DNA of 64,000 nucleotides, taken from NCBI GenBank assembly GCA_039707465.1, contig CM077643.1, forward strand, positions 375,465,919 through 375,529,918. The letters run 5' to 3'. The DNA comes from Rhabdophis nuchalis. Its lineage: Eukaryota > Chordata > Lepidosauria > Squamata > Natricidae. Under the pieces are notes generated by a model that saw only the letters and a program-made list of their open reading frames with translations, was not told the DNA's origin and did not search any database. Below are positions 1-11,964 of this stretch, one piece after another. The number at the start of each line of letters is the position of its first letter. Position 1 is the stretch's first letter. A program made the translations under genes and the position numbers.

Positions 1-534
1 GTTTTACTATTATTCTTGCTTAAAATTCTTCCTTCCTTCAAAAAGCACAGAAGTGGGGAAGAGCTTTAATTGGGGGCTATTGAGTACAGATCTGGACAAT
101 AAAAATCATTATTAAAAACTCTGGCTAAGCTTTTGAGCTGCTGACAATGGCTCAAAACAGCTGCATTGCCCTTTTTATTTTCAGCTTCAAATGCTTGGGT
201 CCAAAATTTACAAGGCATTTATTCAGCCTCGTTCTTGGCATATGGCAGGAGAACAAAATTACTTGAAGAATCTGTTTCATTGCTGTAATATTGCTTAGTT
301 TAGCTGTGGAATAAAATATAGTTCTATCTTTCAGCTGCTTGTCTTTTATGGCAGATACAAATAGGAGTGGGTTTGGGAGAAAGGTGAAAGTGAGAGGGGG
401 GTAAGAAGAGAGGGAATGAGAACTAATAACTTTTTTGGGGTGAAATGTAATCCACAGCTGTTGCTCAAAGGCAAAAGAAATCCACTAAAGTACTTCCAGC
501 AGAAAAGGGAAAGGACATCTGAAGCCTACTCCAA
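1..534. other. Unrecognised non-coding DNA
   Basis: I see AT-rich sequence with no convincing open frame, repeat end or RNA gene. It may be intergenic or intronic. Confidence 0.5.
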
Positions 535-634
535 ATGAGAATATGTATTCATATAGGCCAGAAATATGAAATTTGGCTGATTACAGCTCTCCTATATCTC
601 TTGCAAAAAAAACCTCCAAAACAACACTATAGAG

Positions 635-728
635 CAGGGGTCTCCAACCTTTGCAACTTTAAGTTTGAAGGACTTCAGCTCCCAGAGTTCTCCTTCAGAC
701 TTAAAGTTACAAAGGTTGGAGACCCCTG
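635..728. mobile_element. Fold-back hAT-type MITE (94 bp)
   Basis: The element starts CAGGGGTCTCCAACC and ends with the inverse complement. About 38 bp of each arm pair, so it is nearly one hairpin. Perfect 8-bp duplications CTATAGAG flank it at 627-634 and 729-736. TIRs starting CAGGGG and 8-bp duplications are hAT superfamily traits. It has no coding capacity and would need a transposase supplied in trans. Related copies lie at 44538-44672 and 62149-62283. Confidence 0.9.
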
Positions 729-736
729 CTATAGAG

Positions 737-1165
737 CACTGCACACCAGAACAACTAGGCACAAGAACAGTTTTTTCCCAGATGCCATCACTCTGTTAAA
801 CAAAAACTTCCCTCAACACTGTCAAACTATTTACTAAGTCTGCATTAGTAAATGCAATAGCTGCAAATAGCTATTACTATTAATCTTGTCATCATTCCTA
901 TCACCCATCTCCTCCCACTTATGACTGTATCTTTGTTGCTTGCATCCTTACAATTTATATTGATTGTTTCCTAGGATGATTTGATTGCTTATTTGTACCC
1001 TATGACTATCATTAGGTGTTGTACCTTATGATTCGTGATGAATGTATCTTTTCTTTTATGTACAAATTAGAGCATATACACCAAAGACAAATTCCTTGTG
1101 TGTCTAATCACACTTGGCCAATAAAGAATTCAATTCAATTTAATTCAATTCTAATTCTATTCCAT
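737..1165 (+). mobile_element. 3' end of a non-LTR retrotransposon
   Basis: The translated start contains RHKNSFFPDAITLLNK, a C-terminal signature of LINE reverse transcriptase proteins. An AT-rich 3' UTR follows, with a phrase ending TTGGCCAATAAAG and a degenerate ATTCA/ATTCT tandem tail around 1125-1165. The layout is that of a 5'-truncated LINE. I place it in the broad CR1/L2/Rex1 group but cannot name the family. The hAT element at 635-728 abuts it, so part of the LINE may continue upstream of 627. Confidence 0.6.
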
Positions 1166-2700
1166 TCTAAAGGCTAGGGATACCAAAGATTAAACCTTGC
1201 ACTTTCTGGATATAGACCATTTGGTTCATTGCCAGCTAATTAAGCCCATAAAGCACTCCATTGTTTGGATCTACTTGTTGCTCAAAGAATGAAGATAATT
1301 AATGTAAAAAGAGGTCCTATTGGGGGGGGGAGCTCCCCCCCCCCAATTAAGAACTAACTCAAAGACTTTTGCTCGCTTTATCTTTTAAAAGAAATTACCA
1401 GCCAGGAGAAAAAGATCCATCAGTTACTACTAGCTCAATGGAATCTCTATGAGTGGTATTGAATGCTATGGGATATCAAGAAAATGGGCATATCAAGGAC
1501 TCAAAGTGAACAGCAGGCAACAGAAGATACATATCATTTTATGTTTCTCTTATGTAGAATAGTAGATTCTAATAGTAGAACTATTATGTTGCCCTGCCTA
1601 CTCCCAAACTAACTACTCTCCCCATTTCACAGCTCATCCAAGCCATTAAACCCCACTTCTTTAAGATAAACTACTTGGAAGCTTCAGAGACAGCCTACTC
1701 TACCTGTTCCATAAGAACGGTTTCCCCAAAGAGTGCTACACTAACATATAAAGGCAGCAGAAAGAAAGCAACCAGCACACCTAGGTTTCTTGCCCCTGTG
1801 GGAGCTATCAAATGCGCTACTGCATGAGAGCAGGGATTAAATTATATATTGAAGTCACTGCCAAGTGCTGTTGGAAAGGTTTTTTATCCTTGAACTCAAA
1901 GTGGGTTTTTGAAAGGCCTCATCATATAGCGCATTCTAAGCAGATGCAGGGAATAGAGGATTTCTTGGCAGGCACTTACTTCTGTGTCCTTGTAGAGAAA
2001 CCTGGTCATGGATATGGTCCAGCTCTTTTCACCACCAATTTTCCCTGAATAATTTCTTGCTTAAATCTCTCCTTACAAAACTCCGAGGATCTTAGAGACG
2101 AGGATTAAACAGAAGCAGCAGTTTAAGTGAATGGCGAGAGAACCCAATGGTTGTAATTAATGATTACCCTTTTTTTTTTAATTACCTATTCAGGCCTGGC
2201 TCTGTTTCTCCTGTAAGAGTATCTCTAAATATGAAAGTTAATAATTAAGCCTATGAATTGATCTGATTCAGAGGAATTTTTGGAAATCTTTCTTCTTGAT
2301 TGGAGCTATTGCTGTTGAAGGCCTTGACATTTCAACATAGCTTTCCTGCAATCCTGTTGTTTACCAGACTGAGGTAGAGCTGCTTATAGCTAATTATACT
2401 CTAAATATATACCGTATTGCACAAAGTATATAAACCTGCATTATATTAAAACGACTGAGCCATCTATTGTTCTCCACAATTTTTATTCTGGCATGGAGAT
2501 GTGAAAATATTGAAGACAGAACTTGAGACCAATTCACATACAACACCTATGAGATGCATTGGTTTGAGAATCCCAGCAATTAACAGTCTAGGGTTTCATA
2601 AGGATTTGTAGTGACCAAAGATTTAAACCACGTTTCTTCAATTTTTTTCATTTCTCTCATTTAATTACATTGGTACCTGTAGTTGTACAGCAAGGATATA
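1166..2700. other. Unrecognised non-coding DNA
   Basis: No coding frame or repeat family is recognisable. A 22-nt perfect palindrome of a G run and a C run around AGCT lies at 1322-1343. Homeodomain-like TTAATGATTA words cluster at 2120-2290, which could be a conserved non-coding element, but I cannot test conservation. Confidence 0.4.
1322..1343. repeat. G9-AGCT-C10 palindrome
   Basis: Nine G, then AGCT, then ten C, give a 22-nt perfect inverted repeat with one extra C. It is bounded by T and A runs. It can form a hairpin or G-quadruplex and is a likely place for sequencing error. Confidence 0.85.
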
Positions 2701-2703
2701 CAT

Positions 2704-2860
2704 ATACACATACACACCCCGTTTGACCAAACTGGTAGTGATATTTTGGCCTGGGTCACAGAACTGGCAGCAACACAGGCTGGCCACGTCCCAAACCAGT
2801 TCCCCAGTTGCTGCTGCTGTTATGTTGTTTAGTAGTGCACACGTGCATGCAATTCACTGT
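2704..2860. mobile_element. Degraded hAT-like element fragment
   Basis: Phrases such as CCAAACTGGTAGTGATAT, GGCCTGGGTC and GGCTGGCCACG match the interior of the complete element at 61556-61827. Termini and target duplication are not recognisable, so it is an old or truncated copy. Confidence 0.5.
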
Positions 2861-4161
2861 AAATTCTTCTGCACAGGCATGAAGAACAATTTACACTGAA
2901 CTGAGCACATGCGCAGCGTGTAAAGAGAACCAGTAAAAAAGGGGAGTAACCCACCTCTGATACACACATAAAGGACCTGGGTTTGATTTTCTCTAATCAG
3001 AGTGAAGCTGAAGGAGAAGCAGGGGGGGAGGGGGGGAGCTGCCTGACACTCTTGAAAGCTACTATCATTCAAAGCAGACAATGCAGCATCACCCTGACTC
3101 ATTATTAAGCATCTTCAATCCAAATGAATAAGGCTTATTGTAAGACAGTGTAGGGACTCTGTACTGCAAGGCCAGGCACAGAGCAGAAATATACTAATTC
3201 CAGATAGGTACTGTATCTGCACTTATTTTAACAATCAACATATGGCAGCAATTAGAAAGCAAATTCCTTCCGTAGAAAACTAACAGGCTTCTGACTTTGA
3301 AAAATATTTCTACTATTGCCACAAGCCATAAAACAAGAATATTCAATTTAGTGGTGTTCTCCCTAGCATCCTGTCTCACCATCCTGTCTCACCGCTTTGA
3401 CTTGCTTTCCCTTCTACTTCAATGAATTCATGATTCCCATAATATATAGTCAGGGATGCCCATCCAACAGCTGACCATCCAAGCTACTTAATACAATAAT
3501 TGCACTTATGTGTTTACTTAAACTTTAAAGCCTTAGCAAAGCTTATCCTGGAGAAAATGTAGTCAATCCATAACACATGTCCAGGATCTATTGTATATGT
3601 TGACTGTGAGAAGTATGTGAAAAATATTCCAGATTTAAGATAATTCTAGGCAATTTGGAGATTTAGTCATTCTTTGGTTTTTCCATGGGCAATTCACAAG
3701 GAACATGGTGAAAACCTCCAAATAGCTCCAGCAAGCATAGTAAGGAGTGAAAAATGCAGGTAGTTCAGATTCAGTACTATTTAGAGAACCTCAGAAAGTT
3801 CCCACTCTTCAGCAAGTACACATTATGAGTAGTTAGGATAAACTTTAAAGGCATAGGAAAGGACTGGCCCAAAGGTGCAAATCCAGCAGAAATCCTGCAT
3901 GCTCTCAATTGTTGCTCTATGCTTCTTCCATGGCATGCCTGCAATGTAAACAATTTATAAAATGTTTACTTCAGGATACATCAGCTGCCAGAAACCAGCC
4001 AACTGGCTATGTGGGCTCAAAGGCGAGAAGCAGCCTTTATTTATCTCCATGTTGCACCTCCTAGAGAAGCACCTCCTACACAGCAAGTATCCAGAATTTT
4101 GAGCACAGGTCATCTCCCTAACCAAGATATGTTTCTCTTTTTTTATTTTTTACAGTGTTCT
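2861..4161. other. Unrecognised non-coding DNA
   Basis: I see no gene, repeat end or RNA. The short open frames here have no recognisable motif. Confidence 0.45.
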
Positions 4162-4173
4162 AGTAGTTTACTA

Positions 4174-4531
4174 AGGGACACGGTGGCTCAGTGGCTAAGA
4201 TGCTGACCTTGTCAATCAGAAAGGTTGGCAGTTCGCCGGTTCGAATTACTAGCGCCGCATAATGGAGTGAGCTCCCGTTACTTGTCCCAGCTTCTGCCAA
4301 CCTAGCAGTTCAAAAGCATGTAAAAATGCTAGTAGAAAAATAGACACCACCTTTGGTGGGAAGGTAACAGTATTTCGTGTGCCTTTGGTGTTTAGTCATG
4401 CTGGACACATGACCACAGAGATGTCTTTGGACAGCGTTGGCTCTTCAGCTTTGAAACGGAAATGAGCACCGCCCCCTAGAGTCAGGAGCGACTAGCACGT
4501 ATGTGCGAGGGGAATCTTTACCTTTACCTTT
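4174..4531 (+). mobile_element. Complete Sauria SINE with Bov-B-type tail
   Basis: The head is tRNA-like, with an A-box region in GGTGGCTCAGTGGCTAAG and a B box in GGTTCGAATTAC near 4239. The 3' part (TAGTCATGCTGGACACATGA, then CCGCCCCCTAGAGTC) matches the Bov-B LINE 3' end as I recall it from squamate SINEs. The element ends in ACCTTT repeats. Perfect 12-bp target duplications AGTAGTTTACTA lie at 4162-4173 and 4532-4543. RNA polymerase III would transcribe it and Bov-B machinery would mobilise it. It does not encode a protein. Confidence 0.92.
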
Positions 4532-4543
4532 AGTAGTTTACTA

Positions 4544-4956
4544 TGTTCTTTTGGAGCCTACTACAACCTGGCTCAAAGCTACAAAATCTTTTGAATAGAG
4601 ATGACCAGGAGCTTCAGGGAAAGGAACATAGTTGCGTGAATCAGACCAAAGGTTTATTTTCCTCTGGCTTGCAAAAAATATAGCTCCAAGATCTGATGAA
4701 TCATTCTGTTAAGCGATCTGCATATGTTTGCTTCACAGGATAAAACAAGTATTATCCGATTCAAGTCCCTACCTGTGGGTGAGAACCTTCAAAATCAGAA
4801 GCCGTCTGAACCATCACAAGTGATCCATTACCTATCTCTGCAGAGAGATAAGGGGTTCAAAGGATCCTTTGCAACACTATGCAGGGTAATTTATACTCCC
4901 ATATAGATTATATATGTTAATCTCTATCTCTGTGCTCAGAAATTTTGGCTATTGCT
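4544..4956. other. Unrecognised non-coding DNA
   Basis: Nothing recognisable is visible in this stretch. Confidence 0.45.
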
Positions 4957-4964
4957 GTATAAAG

Positions 4965-5147
4965 AAGCGGCCCCCAACCTTTTGGCTACCAAGAACCGGT
5001 TCCATGGAGAGAGAGGTTTTAATGTGGACCAGAGGAGACGTGATTTCATGTGCTGCCTGCATCCCGCGGATAGGACTTCGCTTGTTTAGGCGATCCAATT
5101 TCTAGCATGCCCCGGACCAGTACTGGTCTGAAGATTGGAGACCTCTG
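4965..5147. mobile_element. hAT-type non-autonomous element
   Basis: The left end AAGCGGCCCCCAACC and the right end TTGGAGACCTCTG are decayed forms of CAGCGGTCCCCAACC-type TIRs. The interior has GAACCGGTTCCATGG and ACCAGTACTGGT palindromic words. Flanks GTATAAAG and GTAAAGAG form only an imperfect duplication, so the copy is old. Confidence 0.65.
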
Positions 5148-5155
5148 GTAAAGAG

Positions 5156-5700
5156 TACATGAGCCTCAAAACCTCAGTATATCCCATATCATCTTTTCAA
5201 CTTTATCAGGGATATATATTCACAGCAGGAAATGCCAAGCAAAGTGATGCTTATTTAGATATCGACTGAAGAAAAATTGTGTCTCAGCATGCTGGTTGGA
5301 ATCAAGCCTGACATTCATTCTGTCAAGAAAGAGGTTAGAGGAAAAACTGAGCAGATTGAGACACAGAGAACTTATTTCAGTGCACAGAGATTGGCTAAAC
5401 CTCACAGACAGAATCCATCACCGCAAAAAAAAAAACCTCTCTCCAAACCATATTTGGAGTTTTGCAATTATCTAAAAGCACAGCTGCACGGTCTGACCCA
5501 ATTTAAATGGCCAGTCTGTGAATTGGTATGTCCAAATGTATCCTCTTGCAATATAAAATTGTACACAGAAAGCTAGCACAGAATACTATTCATTAGAAAG
5601 AACTGATTGATAAAATAATCGTGTCTATCTGCTGTCCTGCATATTCCTGATGACTAGTGGCTAGGGGAGACAGGCGGGAGGAAGCTTTATGACATTCATG
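5156..5700. other. Unrecognised non-coding DNA
   Basis: Short open frames on both strands have no recognisable motif. I call no gene. Confidence 0.45.
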
Positions 5701-5708
5701 TCCTAGAG

Positions 5709-5961
5709 CAGTGATGGTGAAAAGGTTGCACGGAAATGTGGCACTGCGCTCCAGGGTTTGAAGCACACGCATGCCCGACAATCAGCTGGCTGGTGCGCAT
5801 GCACAGACCGTTTTTTGACACTGCTGCACGCAAAGGACAGCTGATCATCGCATATACATGCGTGCCAGAAACCAGGAAGACAAATAGACAAGGCCATGCA
5901 TGCCGGGCAACATGGCTTCATGTGCCACTTTGGCACGCGTGCCATAGGTTTGCCAACACAG
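5709..5961. mobile_element. hAT-type element, CAGTGATGG family
   Basis: It starts CAGTGATGGTGAA and ends TTTGCCAACACAG. Perfect 8-bp duplications TCCTAGAG lie at 5701-5708 and 5962-5969. The interior is rich in CpG and ATGCGCAC-like words, unlike its AT-rich surroundings. A relative lies at 59280-59529. The open frames across it are chance products of its GC content. Confidence 0.88.
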
Positions 5962-6129
5962 TCCTAGAGCATTATTTTCTTAAAGTAGGGTCCAATGAGA
6001 ACCAAGACCCTTCACCAGGGGTCTTCAAAAATCAAAATTATTTGACAGGTATTGAAGACACTTGCAAAAAGTTAAACAATGCTCTTATTTTTATTTCTTA
6101 AAAGTAAGTTTTTTCATAAAAACATGCTA

Positions 6130-6210
6130 ATTCCATCCAGTTACCTTTGAAAAGTTCCTTTGGGAAAACTATGACCTTGATGATTAAGAATCTCCATAGA
6201 CATTAATGGA
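6130..6210 (+). repeat. Short fragment of the 58033-58695 repeat family
   Basis: The stretch from CCAGTTACCTTTGAAAAG to AATCTCCATAGAC resembles the right arm at 58640-58680 (CCAGTTGCCTCCTGAAAAAG) and continues it. I suspect a Penelope-like 3' end but cannot confirm the class. Confidence 0.4.
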
Positions 6211-6284
6211 CTAAGATAAGTCCCAACTTTTTCCCCGTGTGCATTTTGCTCTCTTCCTTCCCATCTTCTCAATTTAAAATTTCT

Positions 6285-6410
6285 TTTAGTGTTAATATTT
6301 ATTGATTTTAAGGTTTAATGTTCTGTCTTGTTTTTATGGTTGCAAGCTGCCTAGAGTCCCTTCCAGGCAAGAGGGGACGAATGTAACTTTAAACAAACAA
6401 ATATCAATTA
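6285..6410 (+). repeat. LINE-type 3' tail remnant
   Basis: TTGCAAGCTGCCTAGAGTCC and AAACAAACAAA at the end fit the 3' tail pattern of L2-type LINEs in squamates. A similar tail lies at 7905-8045. No coding part is left. Confidence 0.4.
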
Positions 6411-6882
6411 AAGTGCCAAGAACTGAATCTAGAACCTTCAGCATTCAAAGCATGTCGGCTGCTTCCCCTCTTTTATTACTTTTCATGCATTGGTTCAGCA
6501 AGGCCATAAAAATGTAACACCTCATGTCACTTAACTGAATGGTAGATATGCCATCCTCCTCCCACCTCCTTTCTCATTCCCCACAGATACACGACACACA
6601 TATCTGATGAATTCATTATTCCCAGTTCTTATACCACTTTATCCACCATTTAAAATTGTGCATTTGGGAAATGTGTAGGCATTGGTAGCCTTAACTGGGG
6701 TCCTATAAAGTCCCTATAAAAAGCAAAGACAGTTTCAAAGGCAGCATCATATTAAACTAGACAGCACGGAGATGTTAGATTACCTTCTAGAAAAAAGAAC
6801 TTCAGATAAGAATATACTTCGTGCCAATAATAATGTTTTGACATATGCACAGCATCAATACTGTTTGTTTATTTGTTTGTTT
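6411..6882. other. Unrecognised non-coding DNA
   Basis: Nothing recognisable is visible. A short CT run follows at about 6883-6899. Confidence 0.4.
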
Positions 6883-6899
6883 GCTCTCTCTCTCTCTCT

Positions 6900-7121
6900 T
6901 ATGGGACATGGTGGCTCAGTGGCTAAGGCGCTGAGCTTGTCGATCAGAAAGGTCGGCAGTTTGGCGGTTTGAATCCCTAGCACCGCATAACTGAGTGAGC
7001 TCCCATTACTTGTCCCAGCTTCTGCCAACCTAGCAGTTCGAAAGCATGCAAAAATGCAAGTAGAAAAATAAGGATCACTTTGGTGGGAAGGTAACAGCGT
7101 TCTGTGTACCTTCGCCGTTTA
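6900..7121 (+). mobile_element. Sauria SINE, 3' truncated
   Basis: The sequence follows the 4174-4531 SINE from GGGACATGGTGGCTCAGTGG through GTGGGAAGGTAACAGCG. It breaks off where the Bov-B-like tail should begin and is replaced by an AC/TG microsatellite. The head follows a CT run. No target duplication is visible. Confidence 0.85.
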
Positions 7122-7192
7122 CACACACACATATGTACAGTGTGTGTGTGTGCGTGTGTGTGTAATTAATGTATGTATGTATGCATGCATAA
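7121..7192. repeat. AC, TG and TGTA microsatellites
   Basis: Dinucleotide AC then TG repeats, then TGTA/TGCA units, sit at the truncation point of the SINE. Confidence 0.9.
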
Positions 7193-7904
7193 TTTATGTT
7201 CCAGATTTCACCAGGAGCAAAAGGCAGCATACACAGGGCTCCAATTTCCCTGAATAGGGGTCCCCACTGCCGATCCAACATCTGGACTGGTACATCACAT
7301 TTAAATGCTGCAATTTGGGATCCCCTAAATGGCTAATTCCATCATAAATGCTGAAAACAGTGGCATGTAATATTAACAAACCTTTAATATAAAAAAACCA
7401 ATATGTATAACCTGATACCTGGTTTTATAGCTTTTTACTGTCAGAATTTGTCAGGAAGCAGCTTAAGAAGAATTTTAAAGAGTTGTACTTTTGACTATTG
7501 CAACTGAGGAAACCAATTACCTATTCCACAAGACAAGATAGCCAATACTTGAAATTCTGTTCCTTGTTTCAGCCAATCTAACTAATCTCAAATGCAAGCA
7601 GATAAGTAAGGAGACTGCTGTTAATCTTAGTATTGTTTTCAGAGACATCTTTAATTGGCAGATAGCATGACTGAGACAATATAAAGCATTCAAACAAGAA
7701 TATATTTCTATTAATCTTTTAACCCCTTCAGTCTTCTAACTGAAGACTGAATTTTACTATAGTAGATTTTACTATCACTGCTGAAGTGAAATATATTGTC
7801 TAGACCTGACTTTTCTGGGATTTAGGAAATCTTGGGGGGGGGAACCCAAATAGGGAGCCCAAAATGGCTCCCCAGTGTTAAGATGCCGATTTGTTCTCCT
7901 ATGG
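7193..7904. other. Unrecognised non-coding DNA
   Basis: There is no gene or repeat end. The words CAGTCTTCTAACTGAAGACTG near 7730 form a small hairpin. Confidence 0.4.
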
Positions 7905-8045
7905 ATTTGTTTCTATGTTACTATATTTGTCTTTAATTATTTTTAACTGTTGTTTTCATTATTTAAACCGGTTGTTTATTGTACCCTGCCCAGAGTCACA
8001 TGTGTGGATGGGCAGATTTATAAATCTGATTAAATAAATAAAAAT
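7905..8045 (+). repeat. LINE-type 3' tail remnant
   Basis: CCCTGCCCAGAGTCACATG, GGATGGGCAGATTTATAAAT and a terminal TAAATAAATAAA fit an L2-type 3' UTR and tail. The coding part is absent. Confidence 0.5.
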
Positions 8046-8445
8046 GCAGATGAATACAAACATTTCTTGTATAAGGATTTCTTCAGATAATCTGGCCCCA
8101 AACCAGATTTAAAGGCAAAAACAAGCACTTCAATTCGGTCCAGAAATATATAGCTAAATCACTACTGAATTAATGTAGTATCTTTTGCCTATCTGGCAAT
8201 GGTAGGCAACCCTACTACAACCCTATATTTCCACTACAGAGCTTATTCCAACCTATTTTTCCACATTCTTGATTCTCCAGCATTTTAGGAGGATTCACAG
8301 TTTGGGGGCTACTGTCCTTATTTTTAATGTAGACGACATCAGTTTCTAACCACATTAATTCCCATTTTAAGGCCTGCCTAAGTTGGGGGCGGGGAATCAT
8401 TGCTACCAGAAAGAATAGACATCACTGTCTCATAAATAGACATCA
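8046..8445. other. Unrecognised non-coding DNA
   Basis: The only structure I see is a near-duplicate ATAGACATCACTRTCT at about 8413-8450, beside the CR1 start. Confidence 0.4.
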
Positions 8446-9230
8446 CTATCTAATAAAATGAAATTCAATTGTGAAAAAAGTAAGGTCCTACATATAGGCA
8501 AGAAAAACCAAATGCACAAGTACAGTATAGGTGGTACCTTGCTCAATAGTAGCAACTGTGAGAGGGATCTAGGAATCCTAGTGGACAACCATTTAAATAT
8601 GAGCCAGCAGTGTGCAGCAGCTGCCAAAAAAGCCAACACAGTTCTAGGCTGCATAAACAGAGGGATAGAATCTAGATCACGTGAAGTGTTAATGCCACTG
8701 TATAGTGCCTTGGTAAGGCCACACTTGGAATACTGCATACAGTTTTGGTCGCCACGATGTAGAAAAGACGTGGAGACTCTGGAAAGAGTGCAGAGAAGAG
8801 CAACCAAGATGATTAGGGAACTGGAGACTAAAACATATGAAGAACGGCTGCAGGAGCTGGGTATGTCTAGTTTGATGAAGAGAAGGACCAGGGGAGACAT
8901 GATAGCAGTGTTCCGATATCTCAGAGGGTGCCACAAAGAAGAGGGAGTCAAACTATTCTCCAAGGCACCTGGGGGCAGGACAAGAAGCAATGGGTGGAAA
9001 CTAATCAAGGAGAGAAGCAACTTAGAACTAAGGAGAAATTTCCTGACAGTTAGAACAATTAACCTCTGGAACAGCTTGCCTCCAGAAGTTGTGAATGCCC
9101 CAACCCTGGAAGTCTTTAAAAAGATGTTAGATAGCCATTTGTCTGAAATGGCATAAGGTTCCTGCCCACGCAGGGGGTTGGACTAGAAGACCTACAAGGT
9201 CCCTTCCAACTCTGCTATTGTATTGTATTA
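8446..9230 (+). mobile_element. 5'-truncated CR1 LINE
   Basis: The sequence matches the full-length CR1 at 13332-17440 almost base for base from CTAATAAAATGAAATTC to the 3' end. It ends with the CR1-type tail GGTTGGACTAGAAGACC, then a few TATTG units. It keeps the last third of ORF2 and the short 3' UTR. The 5' truncation is typical of target-primed reverse transcription. I see no target duplication. High similarity to the long copy implies recent activity of this lineage. Confidence 0.95.
8458..9156 (+). pseudogene. CR1 ORF2 C-terminal fragment
   Basis: This 232-residue open frame covers the part of the CR1 reverse transcriptase protein after the FADD catalytic block. It includes ERDLGILVDNHLNM, RPHLEYCIQFWSP and VQRRATKMI, which are landmarks of the RT thumb and C-terminal part in CR1. 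Residues of the polymerase palm are missing because the insertion is 5' truncated, so the frame cannot be functional. The first ATG is internal to ORF2 and not a true start. It differs from the copy at 16671-17367 at only a handful of residues (for example MIREL against MIRGL). Confidence 0.93.
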
Positions 9231-11587
9231 TTGTACTGAGCAAAAAGAATCAAAAGCCTGAAGAAAAAGAAATTCTTGCATCAAATTGCCAAATTAGGGA
9301 GACAAACTTCAAGAGATCAGAAGGGACCCCTCACTTGGGTTGCCCAAATATCCTCCTCCAAAAGGGAGGCCTCCTGAATTAGCAAGAAGGCAATTCAGAG
9401 CTTTGTAGCTTCAGATAAAAATCTCCTTCGTCCTTACCAACAGCTGTAAATGCCAGAGCCTTGAGAAATTCCCCTATTTATTCCCATCCTCCCGAGTGCA
9501 ACAGTTATACTCACCAAACACTTTAAACCTTTCAGACTAATCCAAGCTGTACATTTTATATTACACACCATCTCCCCTGGTTTGCTGCAGGGCATATAAA
9601 AGAATGAAAAACACCAATGCCACACCCTGCTTTTAACAAGCAAGGCACATAAAGCTTGAGATTTTAAAATTCTTGTGAAACCAAACAGCACCTCATGACA
9701 GCGTATACTTGTAAAATACATACACTGTAAGATAAGAGGTAAACACACACTACTCCATAATTCTAAAATAGTTAAGAACTATGATTTAATACTAGATAGG
9801 CACAAATGTTTGGAAAGGATAGTGGGACATTTTTAACATTCAATTCAAATGCCAATTAATACTTCTAAGCACCAAAAAGTAAGATGATATGGATGTCAAT
9901 TTGACCCCAGGAAAAGGCATTCCAAAAATGTTGTTAATTGTTTTTGAAATAATAACAAAAAATAAAAGTAAAAAACCCACAAAAATACTTATGAGAGAAA
10001 TACACATATAGAAAACGCTTTTGAAAAATGAAAATATAATTCAAGTTACTATACATTTTGAATAACTTATATAAGCTATCCTTTTTAACATACTCTATTT
10101 TGCACAAATGGGATCCACTTTTCATTCTACTTGTCCGTACAAAATCTACACGTATCGGCAATGTGCTCATAGGTGACAAGTACAATCAGGTCTTCAATCC
10201 ACTGCTTGAAAGAGCCTGTACATTTCCCTTTCCAAAGCTGAAACGCCATGCCAGGAAAGGTGGGCTATCCATGAGAGCGACACGTGGAGGAGGAAGTGAT
10301 GCAACATCATCAAGTAAATGCTGCTACTTATGTATTTGCATCCATGCAAATCTATAAAGCAAATTGGTTGCCTGCTGGCATCGTCAGATACATTGTACAT
10401 CGCTGTGTTTTTTTAATCTTACCTGTGAAAATCAGGTTGGTAAGCAACTTAATATTGACTTGAATGGCATGTAGGCACAACTCATGTATTAATTAATGCT
10501 GAAGTGAGACCGGGTGCCTATAGGCTCAGTAAGACATGGTCAATAAAGGATGTTTCAGACAGCAGGCTGGCTACTTCATTCTGCACAGCTGCAGTCACTG
10601 AGTCATCTTTAAAGGCAGACCAAGATAAACTGCAGTGCAATACTCTACCCAGGAGGGTACCAGGGAAGAAACTGTTGTAGCCAAGTCATCCCTGATATGA
10701 GGACTGCTATTTCTTCTTGCTAGCTTCTATAATTGCTCCTATCCAAGTACATAAGAAATCAAATCTATTGCCTCTTCGGGAAGAGAACTAATCTGAAAGA
10801 GTTGCTGAATACACCTCACTGTGATAATATTCATAGTAGGAAAAATGTTGCTCAATTCAACTCTCTTTCTAGTAATAGTAGTCTCTCAACTCTTTTTTTC
10901 GCTTATGCATACATATGTGTGTGCATTATGTACTGTATGTGTCTATAGTGAATATATATTTTTCTTTTGAGAGTGGGCATCAGAATTTCATGTTTAATGT
11001 GTACACAGAAAAATTGACAAAAAAGGGTTACCTTATTTTCAAATGCAAGCAACAGAAAAATGACTTCCAGATTTCCAGGACAATTTCTTTAACAGTTATT
11101 CACATATAACATTTGCAATGGCTTTCTCATCATCCATTCCTAAGGGCTTGGTCCTTTTTTGGTCTTTCACTGTTGCTACAGGACTTAAACCATGTTGTAA
11201 TAAGTTTATTTCTTCACTCCTGATACTGCTCTTTTCCCACAACTGTATTAATCACAACATGATGTCACGGGGCCAGCCACTATTACCCCAAGAACCTCCT
11301 CACTTGCTGGTCCTTGTTTGTATTGATCTCAACTTTTCAAACCACCACTCATCAGTCATATCACTCTTTATGCCTAGCATTGTTTTTCTAAGATCCCAGG
11401 AAAGGGAAAATTCTTCGCCAGTTATTGATGGCTAACAATTGCCTTTCCTGGGTCATCCTCCTCTGCATCCTACTGGAAAAACAAAAGGAATCATTTTAAT
11501 TGTTCAGAAGGTCTTCCTGCCATTGCTTTTCTACTTAGAAATTGTAATAAAAGTTTAATCTAGAGGAAAAGATGAAATGAAATTCAT
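9231..11587. other. Unrecognised non-coding DNA (2.4 kb)
   Basis: I find no repeat family, coding frame with motifs or RNA. Short open frames at 9434-9748, 10058-10357 and 11118-11435 have no recognisable domain. This could be unique intergenic or intronic sequence. Confidence 0.4.
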
Positions 11588-11964
11588 ATTTGTATTCGCT
11601 AAAGGGAGGAGCTCTAATATTCGCTAAAGGGAGGAGCTCTGGCTGTGAGGAGGGGGGAAGAACAAGATAAATAAATTTCCCCATTTTGAACTACTTGAGG
11701 CTAAAGGGAGGAGCTCTGGCTGTGTGGAGGGGGGAAGAACAAGGTAAAAACATTTCCCCACTTTGAACTACTTGAGGCTAAAGGGAGGAGCTCTGGCTGT
11801 GAGGAGGGGGGAAGAACAAGGTAAAAACATTTCCCCATTTTGAACTACCGTATTTATTCGAGTATAACGCGCAAAATTTTGTACCCAAAAAAGACCTCAA
11901 AGTTTGGGTGCGCGTTATACTCGAATAAATAAATTCAGGTTTCTGGGCGGCGGCGGCGGCGGGG

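Noticed and set aside
4177..4250. tRNA gene
   Set aside because: A tRNA-like head is present, but it continues into a Bov-B-type tail with a target duplication, so it is a SINE.
5736..6101. 121-codon plus-strand frame as a host gene
   Set aside because: It lies mostly in a hAT element with exact target duplications and has no motif or splice evidence.
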